This document shows, piece after piece, positions 33,818 to 44,144 of a DNA stretch of 64,000 nucleotides. The position numbers were made by a program, and so were the translations under genes. Source of the DNA: Nothophaeocryptopus gaeumannii (taxonomy: Eukaryota > Ascomycota > Dothideomycetes > Mycosphaerellales > Mycosphaerellaceae); the NCBI GenBank assembly GCA_031771865.1, contig JASISA010000025.1, positions 1,860,001 through 1,924,000 of the forward strand, in the 5' to 3' direction. Each line of letters begins with the position of its first letter. Position 1 is the first letter of the stretch. The notes beneath the pieces were generated by a model. That model worked only from the letters and a program-made list of their open reading frames with translations, was not told where the DNA came from and did not search any database.

Positions 33818-34456
33818 ATGCCTGGTGTCTCCGTCAAAGATGTGTCTGCGGACAAATTCATCGACGCCTACGCTGCCTTCTTGAAGCGTCAGGGCAAGCT
33901 TCCAATCCCAGGTTGGTCAACACCATGAAAGAACAAGAGGAGGACCAAGATGGCATACATACACACATACCAGACCTGAATCCCGTGCGGAACGGGGGAC
34001 AAGTGTCAGACTTCAGTCACTGACACCGTCTACAGGTTGGTCCGACACTGTTAAGACCTCGCACGCCAAGGAGCTCCCACCACAGTCTCAGGACTGGTAA
34101 GTCTTCACCCATCTCACTTTCCCACCATCGCGCCTTCCTCATACTCACATTTTTGAAGGTTCTACGTCCGCGCCGCTGCCATCGCCCGCCACATCTACAT
34201 GCGCAAGACTGTCGGTGTCGGCCGTCTCAGGAAGGTGCACGGTGGCACCAAGAACCGTGGCTCGCGCCCATCTCACCACGTTGACGCCTCCGGCTCCGTG
34301 GACCGCAAGGTCATGCAGGCGCTTGAGAAGATCGGTGTCCTCGAGCAGGATGAGGAGAAGGGCGGCCGCCGCATCACTCAGTCTGGTCAGCGTGATTTGG
34401 ACCGTATCGCCCAGACCACCGTCGAAGCCGAGGAGGAGGACGAGGATGACGAGTAA
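33818..34456 (+). CDS. RPS19: 40S ribosomal protein S19 (eS19)
   Basis: Spliced CDS join(33818..33911,34036..34096,34159..34456), 150 residues (yeast 144). Introns of 124 and 62 nt; the joins give IPGWSDTVKTS and QDWFYVRAAA. The conserved eS19 sequence is complete: MPGVSVKDVSADKFIDAYAAFLK at the start, DWFYVRAAAIARHIYMRKTV, GVGRLRKVHGG, and ITQSGQRDLDRIAQ before an acidic tail, EEEDEDDE. It is part of the small subunit head and needed for 20S pre-rRNA processing. The promoter has a pyrimidine-rich leader. I examined the larger first intron for a snoRNA and did not find convincing C/D boxes. Confidence 0.97.
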
Positions 34457-35176
34457 GAATATGCTCTCTCAGAAAATCAAAATTACGAGACTGGGGATGT
34501 ATTCCGGGCATTTATCGGGGATGGCGTTACGGAGCGACGAAAAAATGTCGCTGTAGCTTGAATGAACCCAGATGATACCCAATTTCTGATTTCTGATTTC
34601 TTGGCATGATTTCCACGTCTTCATCACCTATTTCACTGTTTTGCCTCTCTCTGTGTGCGCAGTCGGCCGAGGCCCCTCATCGCCCTTCAACATCATCATA
34701 CCTGCTTACATTCTCGAAGCGCTTCTCGAATCCCTTACAACGTCTTGGCATGAATCCCGTACTGTCCCGAGTTCTGTTTCATTGTTGCCTCTCCGTATGC
34801 GCTCGAGCGACTGAGGTGCTCGATCGTCTTCCCGTATGCTCATGCGCATGTAGCGCCGAGAGGCTACCAACTGCTGCCCACGCTGTATCATGACATCGCA
34901 TCGTCGCAAGACAGCTTGCTATGTTGCTCTCACATTCTCGTCATTCGTTCTCTCGTCTGTGGCTTCGCCCTTCACCATGGAATTCGATAGCTCTCCGTCA
35001 TCAGCATAGACGCCGTTCTCCCGGAGAACTCTCTCCAGTCATCGCAAGTCATCGTATCATAACCCTTATGTGCAGTTTACTGCTTCTCTGTTTGTGCGCC
35101 AGCTACTGAGGTGCTCGATCGTCCTCCGTAGCCGCAACATCGACTCTCATCCTCGAAGCGCTTTGTCCCATCTGCG
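34457..35176. repeat. Imperfect direct repeats downstream of RPS19
   Basis: Three related segments of roughly 60-100 nt occur around 34621-34735, 34780-34840 and 35070-35165. They share CTCTCTGT/TGTGCGC-type runs, the exact 19-mer ACTGAGGTGCTCGATCGTC at 34810-34828 and 35105-35123, and TCTCGAAGCGCTT / CCTCGAAGCGCTT near 34712 and 35151. No gene is supported here; frames are short. The origin (local duplication or mobile-element remnant) is unknown. Confidence 0.65.
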
Positions 35177-36667
35177 TCACGTCCTCGTCACCAAGACCTT
35201 ATAATAAGAATGTAACGGATTCCCAACCTCCACGCTCTTCCTTTCCCAGTTCCCAATATCCTTCGGCCACGTCAAAAGACAGTCCTTGTTCCAATTAAAT
35301 GCCGAAGCATTGATGCTGACTTTCTTTAGGTCGAAGTCTGCGCTCTGATTCGTGTTCTTTAGCAACGCTCCAACGGCAACTTTGATCCCAAGGCTCAACG
35401 ACCCATTCGGATCTTCTCTCGTCGGACCCAGGATTTCGAGCTCTTGGAGGCTAGTCGGGAGGGTTGCCGCGAGATTGGGTGGGTTCTCGGATGACGCTGG
35501 AAAACCGATGAGAGCACGAGGGGTGACGGAGAGCGATTTCAGCCCTGTGAGAGTAGCAAGGTCGCCCAGCTGATGTGGATAAGCTTCCATCACGAGAGAC
35601 TGTCCACCGCCGTCTCGCATGTGACAGAAGTTCTGCCTCGTGTCAAGTTTCAAAACTTCCAAATTCTGTCCCCTGAGCTGTAATGTCTCCGTAATGAGTG
35701 GATAGGCAAGCGGGTACTCATGCGCAGCCCAGTGGAGGTCTAAGACGCGGAGGTTGGGTGCACGGAGGAGGAGGAGGTTGATCATGACGTTGTCGAGCCT
35801 GCATTCGCGGAGATGAATGGCTCTGAGGCTTGGCCAGGCAGGTTCTGAGATTTGGCCTCTTGGGCCTGTGAGGAGTCGGCCACAGTGGAGTCGCCATGCG
35901 CTGAAGTGTTCGAGCTGACCGAGTTGGAGGAGACGTTTGGAGAATGTGGTGCCAAAGGTACCGCAGTGTCTTTCTAGTCGGATTGACATGTTCCGAACGC
36001 TTCTATACCGAGCCGGAGATTCCTCCGTCCATTTAGTGAAAGTCATAGAGTCTAAGAGGAAGTGGAGAGATTTGCCATCTAGGAAGGCTTCCCTGTGCAT
36101 CGACTCGTCAACAACAGGAACGGAGACCTCGAGGTTTCCAATGTTGGGGCACAAGACCATCAACATCGTGATGACGACGTCTGCTCGGCCACTGTCCAGC
36201 TCTGACCCAACGATGGAGCCCATACCCATAGGATAGCAAGACGTCCTTTTGTTCAAGTCGGCTGCGTATCGGAGACATTGTTGCTCGAGGGTATCATTCG
36301 ACCGACCGACTCCATGCCCGTCATCCTTCCAGGTTATGTGCTCCCATTTGTCTATTACAATTCCTTGGACGCCCTGAGCCAGTACCGAATCTTTGACAAG
36401 TGCTTTGATGAATAGTCTTGCGTTCGCTATCCTGAAGCCCGGAAAGATCTCATATAAGAGAGGCTTCGTGATGCGATTGAACGTCTTGGAAGAGCGACAG
36501 AGAGAAGCGAGGGTAGAGAGATGCAACTTGATCTCTTGGTCATGTTGGCTTAGCTTACTGAAGTCCGGGTCTCGAGCGTGACCAATGATGCTTGCGGGTG
36601 GAAGCCTGAGGTGGCCTATGACTTGCAAGACTATCTCTTCCGGGAGATGCTGGAGTATTGAAGACAT
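35177..36667 (-). CDS. F-box protein with leucine-rich-repeat-like region
   Basis: Single exon, 496 residues from MSSILQHLPEEIVLQVI; an ATG eight codons upstream is also in frame. The N-terminal F-box is clear: LPEEIVLQVIGHL (residues about 7-19), LSTLASLCRSSKTFN and TKPLLYEIF. The rest has irregular leucine-rich repeats, for example SLRAIHLRECRLDN, APNLRVLDLHWAAHEYPL, NLEVLKLDTRQNF and LTGLKSLSVTPRALIGFP, and ends with a conserved-looking YYKVL. F-box/LRR proteins are substrate adaptors of SCF ubiquitin ligases; the Skp1-binding motif is near the start. The target is unknown. It belongs to a family expanded in dothideomycetes. Confidence 0.87.
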   Translation of the reverse strand: MSSILQHLPEEIVLQVIGHLRLPPASIIGHARDPDFSKLSQHDQEIKLHLSTLASLCRSSKTFNRITKPLLYEIFPGFRIANARLFIKALVKDSVLAQGVQGIVIDKWEHITWKDDGHGVGRSNDTLEQQCLRYAADLNKRTSCYPMGMGSIVGSELDSGRADVVITMLMVLCPNIGNLEVSVPVVDESMHREAFLDGKSLHFLLDSMTFTKWTEESPARYRSVRNMSIRLERHCGTFGTTFSKRLLQLGQLEHFSAWRLHCGRLLTGPRGQISEPAWPSLRAIHLRECRLDNVMINLLLLRAPNLRVLDLHWAAHEYPLAYPLITETLQLRGQNLEVLKLDTRQNFCHMRDGGGQSLVMEAYPHQLGDLATLTGLKSLSVTPRALIGFPASSENPPNLAATLPTSLQELEILGPTREDPNGSLSLGIKVAVGALLKNTNQSADFDLKKVSINASAFNWNKDCLLTWPKDIGNWERKSVEVGNPLHSYYKVLVTRT

Positions 36668-36767
36668 GTTCAGACTAAGACCCCCACACACTCCCTCCTT
36701 CTATGCGGTCGCCGAGCCTTGATGAATGATACTGTGACCAGAGCCCTTCGCTGCCGCGATACCAAAG

Positions 36768-36781
36768 GCACCGGGCGGTGC
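36768..36781. repeat. Hairpin motif A, copy 1
   Basis: GCACCG and CGGTGC arms (36768-36773, 36776-36781) flank a 2-nt centre, GG. It is the first of four copies of the same six-base stem in this interval. Confidence 0.75.
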
Positions 36782-36829
36782 TACTCGTCTTTCGAGCAAT
36801 GCGGTGGTCCACTGTACAGAGGTGCAACG

Positions 36830-36842
36830 GCACCGCCGGTGC
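36830..36842. repeat. Hairpin motif A, copy 2
   Basis: GCACCG and CGGTGC arms flank a single C. It is preceded by AACG, as in copy 3. Confidence 0.8.
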
Positions 36843-36978
36843 TGGTATAGGACTTGGTGGAGTAGGTGGAGTAGTAGCAAGCTCTGTTAATGGCTTATGC
36901 CTCCACACCAGGAAACTGAGATCCAACGATGTACGACCAAAGACCTGATCGCAACACCTCAAACTTCAAAAACCAATA

Positions 36979-37018
36979 CCCGGCAGTATGGTACTCGGCA
37001 TTTAGTGCCGAGCGGTAC
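36979..37018. repeat. Hairpin repeat B, copy 1
   Basis: A 40-nt element starting CCCGGCA. Its core is a perfect seven-base stem, CTCGGCA (36994-37000) and TGCCGAG (37006-37012), around the loop TTTAG. A second copy is at 37369-37408 with compensated base changes in the stem. Confidence 0.8.
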
Positions 37019-37197
37019 AGGAAACGGTCGGCGCACAGTCCCTTAATTTCAGTGTTATGGCTTGGCTCTCGCTGTAAGAATAGGGCTCCTATGATAGCAC
37101 CCAATGCTGCCTGATATTCGAGGCTTGCGATAGTTCTCCAAGAAAGAGCGGTGAAGGTATATGTGAGTAGGATTGTAATATTGCCCACGTACAAACG

Positions 37198-37210
37198 GCA
37201 CCGCCGGTGC
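37198..37210. repeat. Hairpin motif A, copy 3
   Basis: GCACCG and CGGTGC arms around a single C, preceded by AACG and followed by TAG. Confidence 0.8.
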
Positions 37211-37232
37211 TAGTTGACGATGGAACGAAGGC

Positions 37233-37298
37233 CTGATGAGGAGTTGTTGCGTGGGACAATACGCGCTGATGAGGAGTTATTGCGTGGGATGATACGCG
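37233..37298. repeat. 33-nt tandem duplication
   Basis: Two adjacent 33-nt units (37233-37265, 37266-37298), each starting CTGATGAGGAGTT and ending ATACGCG, with three differences. The unit is a multiple of three, so one minus-strand frame repeats an 11-residue motif. Confidence 0.85.
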
Positions 37299-37368
37299 CT
37301 GAGGTGGAGGTGGTCCAAGTCTGGCGAATGCGATCTCGTCCCAGGCCGTCCTGTGTTCGCCAGCCGCA

Positions 37369-37408
37369 CCCGGCAAGATGGTTCTTCGGTATTTAGTACC
37401 GACTGGTA
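37369..37408. repeat. Hairpin repeat B, copy 2
   Basis: A 40-nt element starting CCCGGCA. Its core stem is TCGGTA (37386-37391) and TACCGA (37397-37402) around TTTAG. Relative to copy 1, a C-G pair has become T-A with pairing kept. Confidence 0.8.
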
Positions 37409-37438
37409 TGGAGTCAAAGATATGTGGTGAATGTGAAA

Positions 37439-37451
37439 GCACCGGCGGTGC
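37439..37451. repeat. Hairpin motif A, copy 4
   Basis: GCACCG and CGGTGC arms around a single G, followed by TAG. The centre base differs from copies 2 and 3 while the arms are unchanged. Confidence 0.8.
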
Positions 37452-37666
37452 TAGCCTGGGAGGAATTATCTCACTCTCGTTGTCGGGTTCGGATGTTGCT
37501 GTGATGGTGACCTCATCTCGGCCCGAGCTTCAGCTGGTGATCGGATGGAAGTGAGTGACTTCCACCATCACCACATTGAATGCTCTCCCTCTGAAGTCGC
37601 CGAGACTGCGCTGTTCTAGTCCGGGTCTTCCTGATCAACCCAGGTTCATGGTACACGGTCGCCGCG

Positions 37667-37981
37667 ATGTCGTCAGGCTCCGACCCGCGAGATCCAGCCA
37701 CAATCATTGGCACCTGCCAGAAGTTGATACGGCATGTGGTATATGAGCAGCTTCCGAGCATGTTGAGCTCCGCAGCAGTGGTACCCTCGAAGGTGCTACA
37801 ACGATACATCGAGCGCGACAGGTCTTACGATGCCAGACAAGGCGCTATTGGTGATCCATTCCGGGGCTTCATTGACCCTGGACTGGCCGACGGCATTGAT
37901 GAGCGACGACGACGTTACGAGGAATATCTGCGGAAAAAACGCGAAGCTGCGCAACGAGAGAAAGAGAACAGTGGAGAGTGA
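37667..37981 (+). CDS. Small hypothetical protein
   Basis: A 104-codon single-exon frame from ATG. The N-terminal half (IIGTCQKLIRHVVYEQL, SSAAVVPSKVLQRYIERDRSYDARQGAIGDPFRGFIDPGL) looks like ordered protein. The C-terminus is a charged helix, DERRRRYEEYLRKKREAAQ, that could form a coiled coil. No signal peptide or known domain was recognised. It starts downstream of the hairpin-repeat region. It might be a genuine small fungal protein or a chance frame; the helical charged end favours the former. Confidence 0.5.
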   Translation: MSSGSDPRDPATIIGTCQKLIRHVVYEQLPSMLSSAAVVPSKVLQRYIERDRSYDARQGAIGDPFRGFIDPGLADGIDERRRRYEEYLRKKREAAQREKENSGE

Positions 37982-38298
37982 GAACACAATACTATGGTAA
38001 GGGGGCATGTAGGCGAAGGATGGCATAGTCCGCAATTCAAGGGCGTCTGTTGCTTTGCATGTTGCAGACTGCGCATTCCACTACAGAGACGATTTCCCAT
38101 ACGCGACGGCAGATGGTGTTCGCAGCACACGAAACGTTTCCTGGCCTATGAGTTGGCTTCTGAGAAGAACGCTGGAAAAGCCAGTACTGTAGGCTGAGGG
38201 ACTTGATGCTAAAGATAACCACCGTTTACAAACATACGATCGATAACGCTTGCAACCGCCTAGCTCCAGGACATGCTCCTCATACACAATGGCGTTCA
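37982..38298. other. Intergenic region
   Basis: About 300 nt between the small hypothetical gene and the end of the SnoaL-like gene. Nothing recognised. Confidence 0.4.
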
Positions 38299-38955
38299 TC
38301 ACAAATCTCCCTCCCCGCCATTTGTCGCTTGGAAACCATTGGCAGCATTGACACCATTGATGCTGTCTTGCTTTCCATGCGCGGAATGCAGACTGCTCAC
38401 ACTCTCTCGCTTCTTCTTCACATCCGTCGCGGCATCCCAACTCTTCGCCGCAATCCGATCACGGATAATTCCACTGGCCATCGGATCCACATACTCGCAG
38501 CAATCGACAACCTTCTCTCCACTCCGGTCGCACTTGATGAAGAAAACGATATCGTTCAGAATCTTTTCGCTGTTTCGCGGCATCATCCAGAAATCGGCCC
38601 TCGCAACGACCGTCCGTTTCTTGACATCCACAGTCATGTCTTGCACGAGGATGGCCCATGTTGAGAGGTTGGCGGACATTCCGCGAATGTGGTCCAGAAA
38701 ACCGTCGATACTCTTGGCGTCTCCGAGAACAGGCGAATGGCGTGCGAAGAGTTTAGGTGCCCATTCTATACGGAAGTGAGGCGCGGCATAGCTCTTGATG
38801 AGGTCGTAGTCGGGGTCGTTATGGCGTGGTGTAGCGGCGTTGGTGGCTTCGATGAAGCCTTGCGCGGTCGCGGCGAGCTTGTCGTAGAGGTCTGCGTGGC
38901 TGCCGATTGCCATTGTGCTGGATTCCGCAGGAGTGTTGTCTTTGGAGCTTTGCAT
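38299..38955 (-). CDS. SnoaL/NTF2-like fold protein
   Basis: Single exon, 218 residues from MQSSKDNTPAESS; a second in-frame ATG at 38913 (MAIGSHADLYDKL) is possible. The sequence has the cone-shaped NTF2-like fold order: a helical start (LYDKLAATAQGFIEA), then PDYDLIKSYAAPHFRIEWAP, GFLDHIRGMSANLSTWAILVQDMTVDVKKRTVVARADFWM and EIVFF-type strands (NDIVFFIKCDRSGEKVVDCCEYVDP). Proteins of this kind in fungi are small enzymes (isomerases, cyclases) or ligand-binding proteins of unknown substrate. The last 40 residues are Asn/Gly-rich and disordered. Confidence 0.75.
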   Translation of the reverse strand: MQSSKDNTPAESSTMAIGSHADLYDKLAATAQGFIEATNAATPRHNDPDYDLIKSYAAPHFRIEWAPKLFARHSPVLGDAKSIDGFLDHIRGMSANLSTWAILVQDMTVDVKKRTVVARADFWMMPRNSEKILNDIVFFIKCDRSGEKVVDCCEYVDPMASGIIRDRIAAKSWDAATDVKKKRESVSSLHSAHGKQDSINGVNAANGFQATNGGEGDL

Positions 38956-40552
38956 GTCACGGGAGGAAGAGCGCGATATTGATATTATGGGAGGATCACG
39001 AAGGTCATCGAAAAGGGATCTGACAGGAGAATAAGCAGCAACTGCCTACGCATCCACATCATCCTTCTTCATCAAATCCATTACCGCTCGATATCCTTCG
39101 CGGCGCTTGGCTGTCAGCAATGTTTCGAATGTCTTTGCGAGGTTCAGGGCCGAAAACCGCAAGGCTGAGCTCAGCCATCGCAAAGATACACTTTCGATGC
39201 GCACATGCCACATGCCAGATATACCTTGGCGAAGTCGAGAGGTCCAATCAAGGGGCTTTGTAAGTAGTGCCAACTAGGCATTGAGATCCTGTGGTATGCA
39301 GAGAAGCTCATAGGGCAAATAGGGCATTCGTGGAAACCCTGGAACAGACGTGGCGCCAAATCATCAGACAGCATTGTCCTGGAAAGAATTGGTCGAAGGA
39401 CGCTTTTAGTTGAGTTTCACAGGGCTGCTGACGTTCCCAAAGTAGGGAGAAGCCTGTGACGGCTCGGGAAGGCATGGGAGGATCCGGGACCGAGTCCTTC
39501 CCGAGTTCAACGACAATCGAACATGTCAATTGATATGCGATGGCATGAGACATGTTTACTCTGTTGTACTGCGCTCACATGCACTACTGTTGCTGGGTTC
39601 GCGACTGAGCGTCTCAGGGCTAAAAGTACACGTTAAAGCGTTGTCGATAACAACGGCCCACGTTGTAAGCATAAGAACTTAGACAGATCTCGATCTTACA
39701 AGCACGAACCTATTCATGTACACCAGCGAGACCGCTCGCTCTCACGTTCGGAATCAAAGAATAGTATTCGCAGCTTCGCGTTGGGAGGGCCCAGCCGCCG
39801 TATCATCTCTCGAAAGAACGCTCTTGCGGTATGTTTACTACCTGAGCTCAATCAGCGACACAACTCCTATCGCACATCTTTCTGCTTCTTCTGACGGACA
39901 GCGTACCCATAGACTCGCCTCAAAGAGCTTAGCAGATTTCCAGTTGTTCGAAGCCATCTGAGTGAGGCTGATTTACTTCGCTCTACTTTGACAGAAGTCT
40001 GACACTCCCGCTTATGTTTTCTCCAAGCCCACGTCCGCAAACAGGCCCATAGCTTCGGTTTGAGCAGTATAGTCACACAGTCATTTCTGGAAGCCATGCT
40101 TTGTTAGGCGGCCTCACTAGGCTATGTCATATTTACATTGAAGTCATCGCAAACCACAGTTCTTCTCCAATCTCGAACTTGCGAAACAAGACCGTGAATT
40201 CGCTTTCGGAACCATTGTAGGTTTGTCAGGATCAGAAATCTCCCTAGTGAGGCCGATCCACTCCATGGTAGTTCATCTAGAGACTGGTGTCCTTTTCTTT
40301 GTCTCTTCTCAACGCTGGATGATTGGGCATAACCCTGTAGCTTTGACTCCAGCACACAGTCTTGTGTTGGAATCTTGAGAGCCGTACTCGTGAGATCTAC
40401 TCACGAGAGAATATTTCTGTGACCAACAGTACAAATGCTCTTCAACATTAGACTTGCCAAACACACTCACGTATTCGCTGTCAGAGGTACAGTGGGTACT
40501 GTCTTTTGTGAAATCATGCTCATTGGGTATCTTCGCTATGCTAAAAACACTA
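38956..40552. other. Intergenic region, no supported gene
   Basis: About 1.6 kb with only short frames on both strands. It is less GC-rich than its surroundings. No conserved motif, tRNA or repeat was recognised. Part of it must be the 3' UTR of RTC1 and the promoter of the SnoaL-like gene. Confidence 0.45.
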
Positions 40553-43500
40553 CTACTTCAGCTCCCGGCGAGCTTCGCTCACCGCCATGCTCTCCTTTGC
40601 ACGTACGCCGTCTTCCCTCACCTGCGGCGGAAGAGGAGGGGTATCCTCTCCCAGACCGCTGGCCGTGCAATCACACGCACAACCAGCAGCCGGGCACCCC
40701 TTCCCCTTCGCCTCCACCCACCACACATTCAAACAGGTGGCGTGGCCGCTATGCCCGCAGACCACACACGTCGTCCGGAGACGCAAGCCTCCGTCCTCGG
40801 CGTACGGGCTGCTCACCTGCCAGCAGACGGGGCACGCCTCTGGCTGGACGGTGCACTTTTGGCAGCGCAGCAGCCCGTCCACCATCTTGATTGGCTTGCT
40901 GCAGCCCCCGCACGACAGTAATACGGCATTATCTCTAATAAAGTCTTCGTATACCGCCGGGTATGCTGGGTAGCTGAGCTTGCGGAGGAGAGCGGCCTCG
41001 TCGAACAGCTGCAGGCGCACGAGCTGCTCGTGGTAGGCGGAGAGCGTGCATTCGATCTGCAGCGGGTTGATGCCAGCCTTGGTCGGCTGCTCGAACGACT
41101 CCTTCATCAGGCGTGGGACGTCGTCGGGATCCCAGCCGAGAGTGTTCATGAAGTAGTCCACGTATGACGAGATAGTGCGTTGGACTTCGTCTTCTGGCAG
41201 GGGATGAGTGCGCGGGAGGAGCGGGCCCACCAGGAGCAGCAGGACCGCAGCCATCTGCGGGAACGGCTGGGATTCGGCATAGAACTCGAGGAGCTTGTGG
41301 ACCATCTCCACGCAGCTGAAGAACCAGCCTTCCTCCAAGTCTTCCTCTTCTGGCGCTACGGAAGTGCCATTCGGTGTCATGGCATCTAGTGCTTGCTGTG
41401 AGATCTTCTCGGATTCTAGCTGGAGCTGTGGTGGTTCAGCAGCGCGCATCGCAAAGTCGGTAGCCTGGATAGACGCTGTCGGGGCCGCATCTGATGCCAT
41501 AGTGACCATGCCGCTGGGGGAGAGCGTGCCAGAACCTTGGAAGAACATCTCCTCGCCGTCAGCTGCTGTTGGATGTGATGACTCCCTGGTCGGGCGCGCG
41601 GTCACCATTGGCGCATTCGGAGACCTTTTGCTCTCGAACGACGCAGGGAACGATGCTTCTCTCGAACCTGCAGAGTCTTCCAGGAACTGAAAGCTCTCGC
41701 CACTGCCATGGTTCTTCAGCTTTGATGAGGGGATCTTGACACCGTGAAGGTCAACAGGGTCCAGGTCCAGCACGTTTTTAGATTGAGCGCTCCATTTCTT
41801 GACCATCTCGTTACGCTGTGCAGTCTCTTCATAGGTCTGGTGCTTCTGCATATCGGTAAGGTTACTGATGGTGAGTCTGCGGTTCGCAAGATGAGCTTCT
41901 TCCGCGGCAGTCTTCGGCGGCGACTCGTGTGCGGAGGCTAGCGAAGGTGGTAGATCGAGCTTATCGTCTTGGTCAGGATCTGGCAAGGTCGGTGGGATCT
42001 GGTGAGAGTTCGAGAAGACACCGCTAGTAGATGGGCGTGCGAGTGGAGTGGGAACGTTCGAAGTGCTCTCGGGCACGGCCAGCTGTTGTGTGATGCTCGA
42101 CAATGGGCGGAGGGAGGCAGGAGATTGAGCTGGTGACTTCAAGTGCTGTGTGGCGAGCTTGGACGCAAGGCTCGCGATGGATGTGGGCGCATCGTCTTGC
42201 GTAGGTGCTGGTGCTTTCTCGGAGGTTTGTTTGCGCTGAGCTTCAAAGCGCTGCTTGAGGTGTCTGACCACAACGTGACTGACGACTTTCCACGACTGCG
42301 CTGATAGCAGAAAGCCAATGTTCAGCAAGTGATCGTGATTGTTTATTAGCGCCTTCTCGATCTGTTCGAGAAGCTCGTCGTCGCTGGAGGAGGCTGGTAT
42401 GTCCATCGTCAAGTTCTCTGCCAGGTAAGCAATGTACTCCTTCCTGTTATGACTTGGGAGCGGGCCATAGCAGGCAACCTGCTGAGGCCTGAAGGATTGT
42501 CGGTTGTTCATGATGTCGTCGAGCTTGATGGTAGCGGTGATGTTTTTGTTGTTTGAGGAAGAGCGCGCCGCGGCAGTGAGTCTGTTGTGGCTGGCGGAAC
42601 GCGTCTGGCCTTTGATGGGCTTCGCACTGAGGAAAGACTGATCAAGACCGTCGTCGGCCCAACTCCTGCTCAAGAAGCTTGCTTCAGGGCTGGTGCTGAG
42701 ACTGCTGGTCTTGGACTGAAGTGAGGGTGTCGGAGGAGGCTGCGGCTTCGGCACGCGACGCGGCTTTGGTCGTCTCTGTGCAACGAACGTCAACTCGTAC
42801 AGCGCTGACACGTCCATGGCTTGCAAATTGCGATTGTCGATGACCTTTGGCGTATGCTGGATGTCGGTCTGAAGGAATGTGCCTTCGCGGCCCACTGTCC
42901 ACAGAAGATCTTGTGAGTGCCACAGCAGATCAGTTGGCGCCGAGTTATTGGGCTGGAATTCGCGAAACGGCAAGAGCGGCCGACGGAAGTCCCAGATATG
43001 CATCACCGGATGTTCAGTATCATATGCGGCAACAACCTGCGTGCAGAGCCCGGCACCATTGTCCTGCGGCATTTGAGACCGGCAAGAAGGTCGCCACCGC
43101 ACATTCATGGCAGGATGCGGAGTCTTGATTTCCCAGGACGCCTTCCTAGGACGACTGCCGGATATGTGAAACACTCTGATCGTTTTATCTCTGCCGGCGC
43201 TCACGATATGCTTCCCGTCGGGGTGCCAGTCGACAGTATTGCAGGCCAAAGAGTGAGCCGGAATCCTGCAGCGTGGAGCACTCAAGTTGCGTATATCCCA
43301 ACGCTGGATATCGCCCGAGTCTGTTGCAAAGGCGAACCCGGTTCCATCAGTCGGAGACCACTTGACATCGCGTACTCCATCGCTCTGGCCTGAAAATGTT
43401 CTCTTGCTTTGCATTTCTTGTGCAGACTTCCGGACATCTCGCACATCCCACAGTCGGACGGTCCCATCTTGGCTTCCGGAGAGGAGGAGGCTTCCTATGT

Positions 43501-44144
43501 GAGGGCTGAAAGTCACATTGTGCACTTGTCGCTTATGTTCAATCAGCTGAGCTGCTGGTAGGCCTGCGTGGCCAAGGTCGTACACGATGATCTTGCCGCT
43601 GGAGGTGGCTGCGGCGACAAAGTTTCCACTGTCGCCCTTCGCCCACGCGACATCTGCTATATCTACCGAGTAGACTTGTCGGGGCTGTCCAGATGCTTGA
43701 GTCGGTGTGCTTCGGATCGCCGTTCTAAGGTTGAACTACACAGGCTAAGTCAGTATCCGCTTTCAAGAGTGGCCATGATCCTCTTACATCTTCCGCGCAC
43801 CGGCCGTCCTCAATCTTGACAGTCTTGAAAATCTCCTTCCCGGCGATGATTGCATGGCTGCCGCTGTCGTTGATGCTGAGAGTACGGATCTCTAAACCAG
43901 TCCTATGACTGGCAGTGGCGTTCTGCGATGCTCCGAGTGGTGCGGATCGCATGAACTGGTTGCCACCGTGCGAGAAGCGCTGCTCGTCCTGGAATGTATC
44001 GGGACTGCTCGCTCTCGATCCATACCCGAAAAGCCTCTGTGCTGCATCTCGCGCACGCTGTTGGAATGGTCTAGGCTGGGGCGCAGGAAGTGGTGGAGCG
44101 CGAGGTGGAGGCCCTGTCGACCGCTTCAAGAGATCCGGATTCAT
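40553..44144 (-). CDS. RTC1: Restriction of telomere capping protein 1 (WDR24/Sea2), SEA/GATOR2 subunit
   Basis: Two exons, 44144-43788 and 43735-40553, 1179 residues. The 52-nt intron (GTAAGA donor, TGTAG acceptor) joins AEDV/D to FNLRTAIRS. The WD40 propeller spans residues about 90-430: VHNVTFSPH, SGSQDGTVRLWDVRD, VRDVKWSPTD, NTVDWHPDGKHIVSAGRDKTIRVFHISG and HIWDFRRPLLPF. A long disordered Ser/Pro region follows, then a helical segment near residue 900 and a C-terminal zinc RING-type domain (CGGCSKPI, CQKC, CPVCWQVSS, CVVCGHSGHATCLNVWW). Rtc1/Sea2 is part of the vacuole-associated SEACAT/GATOR2 complex that regulates TORC1 in response to amino acids. The start is the ATG of MNPDLLKRSTG. 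Confidence 0.93.

Larger units (their letters stand above)
36668..37666. other. Repeat-rich intergenic region (hairpin array)
   Basis: About one kilobase without a credible gene. It holds two alternating families of short inverted repeats and a 33-nt tandem duplication, described in separate entries. Minus-strand frames (36895-37194 and 37089-37442) run through the repeats and are probably artefacts, although one is 117 codons long. Confidence 0.6.

Noticed and set aside
33912..34035. snoRNA in the first RPS19 intron
   Set aside because: A CTGA box is present near the 3' end, but no RTGATGA C box with a matching terminal stem was found.
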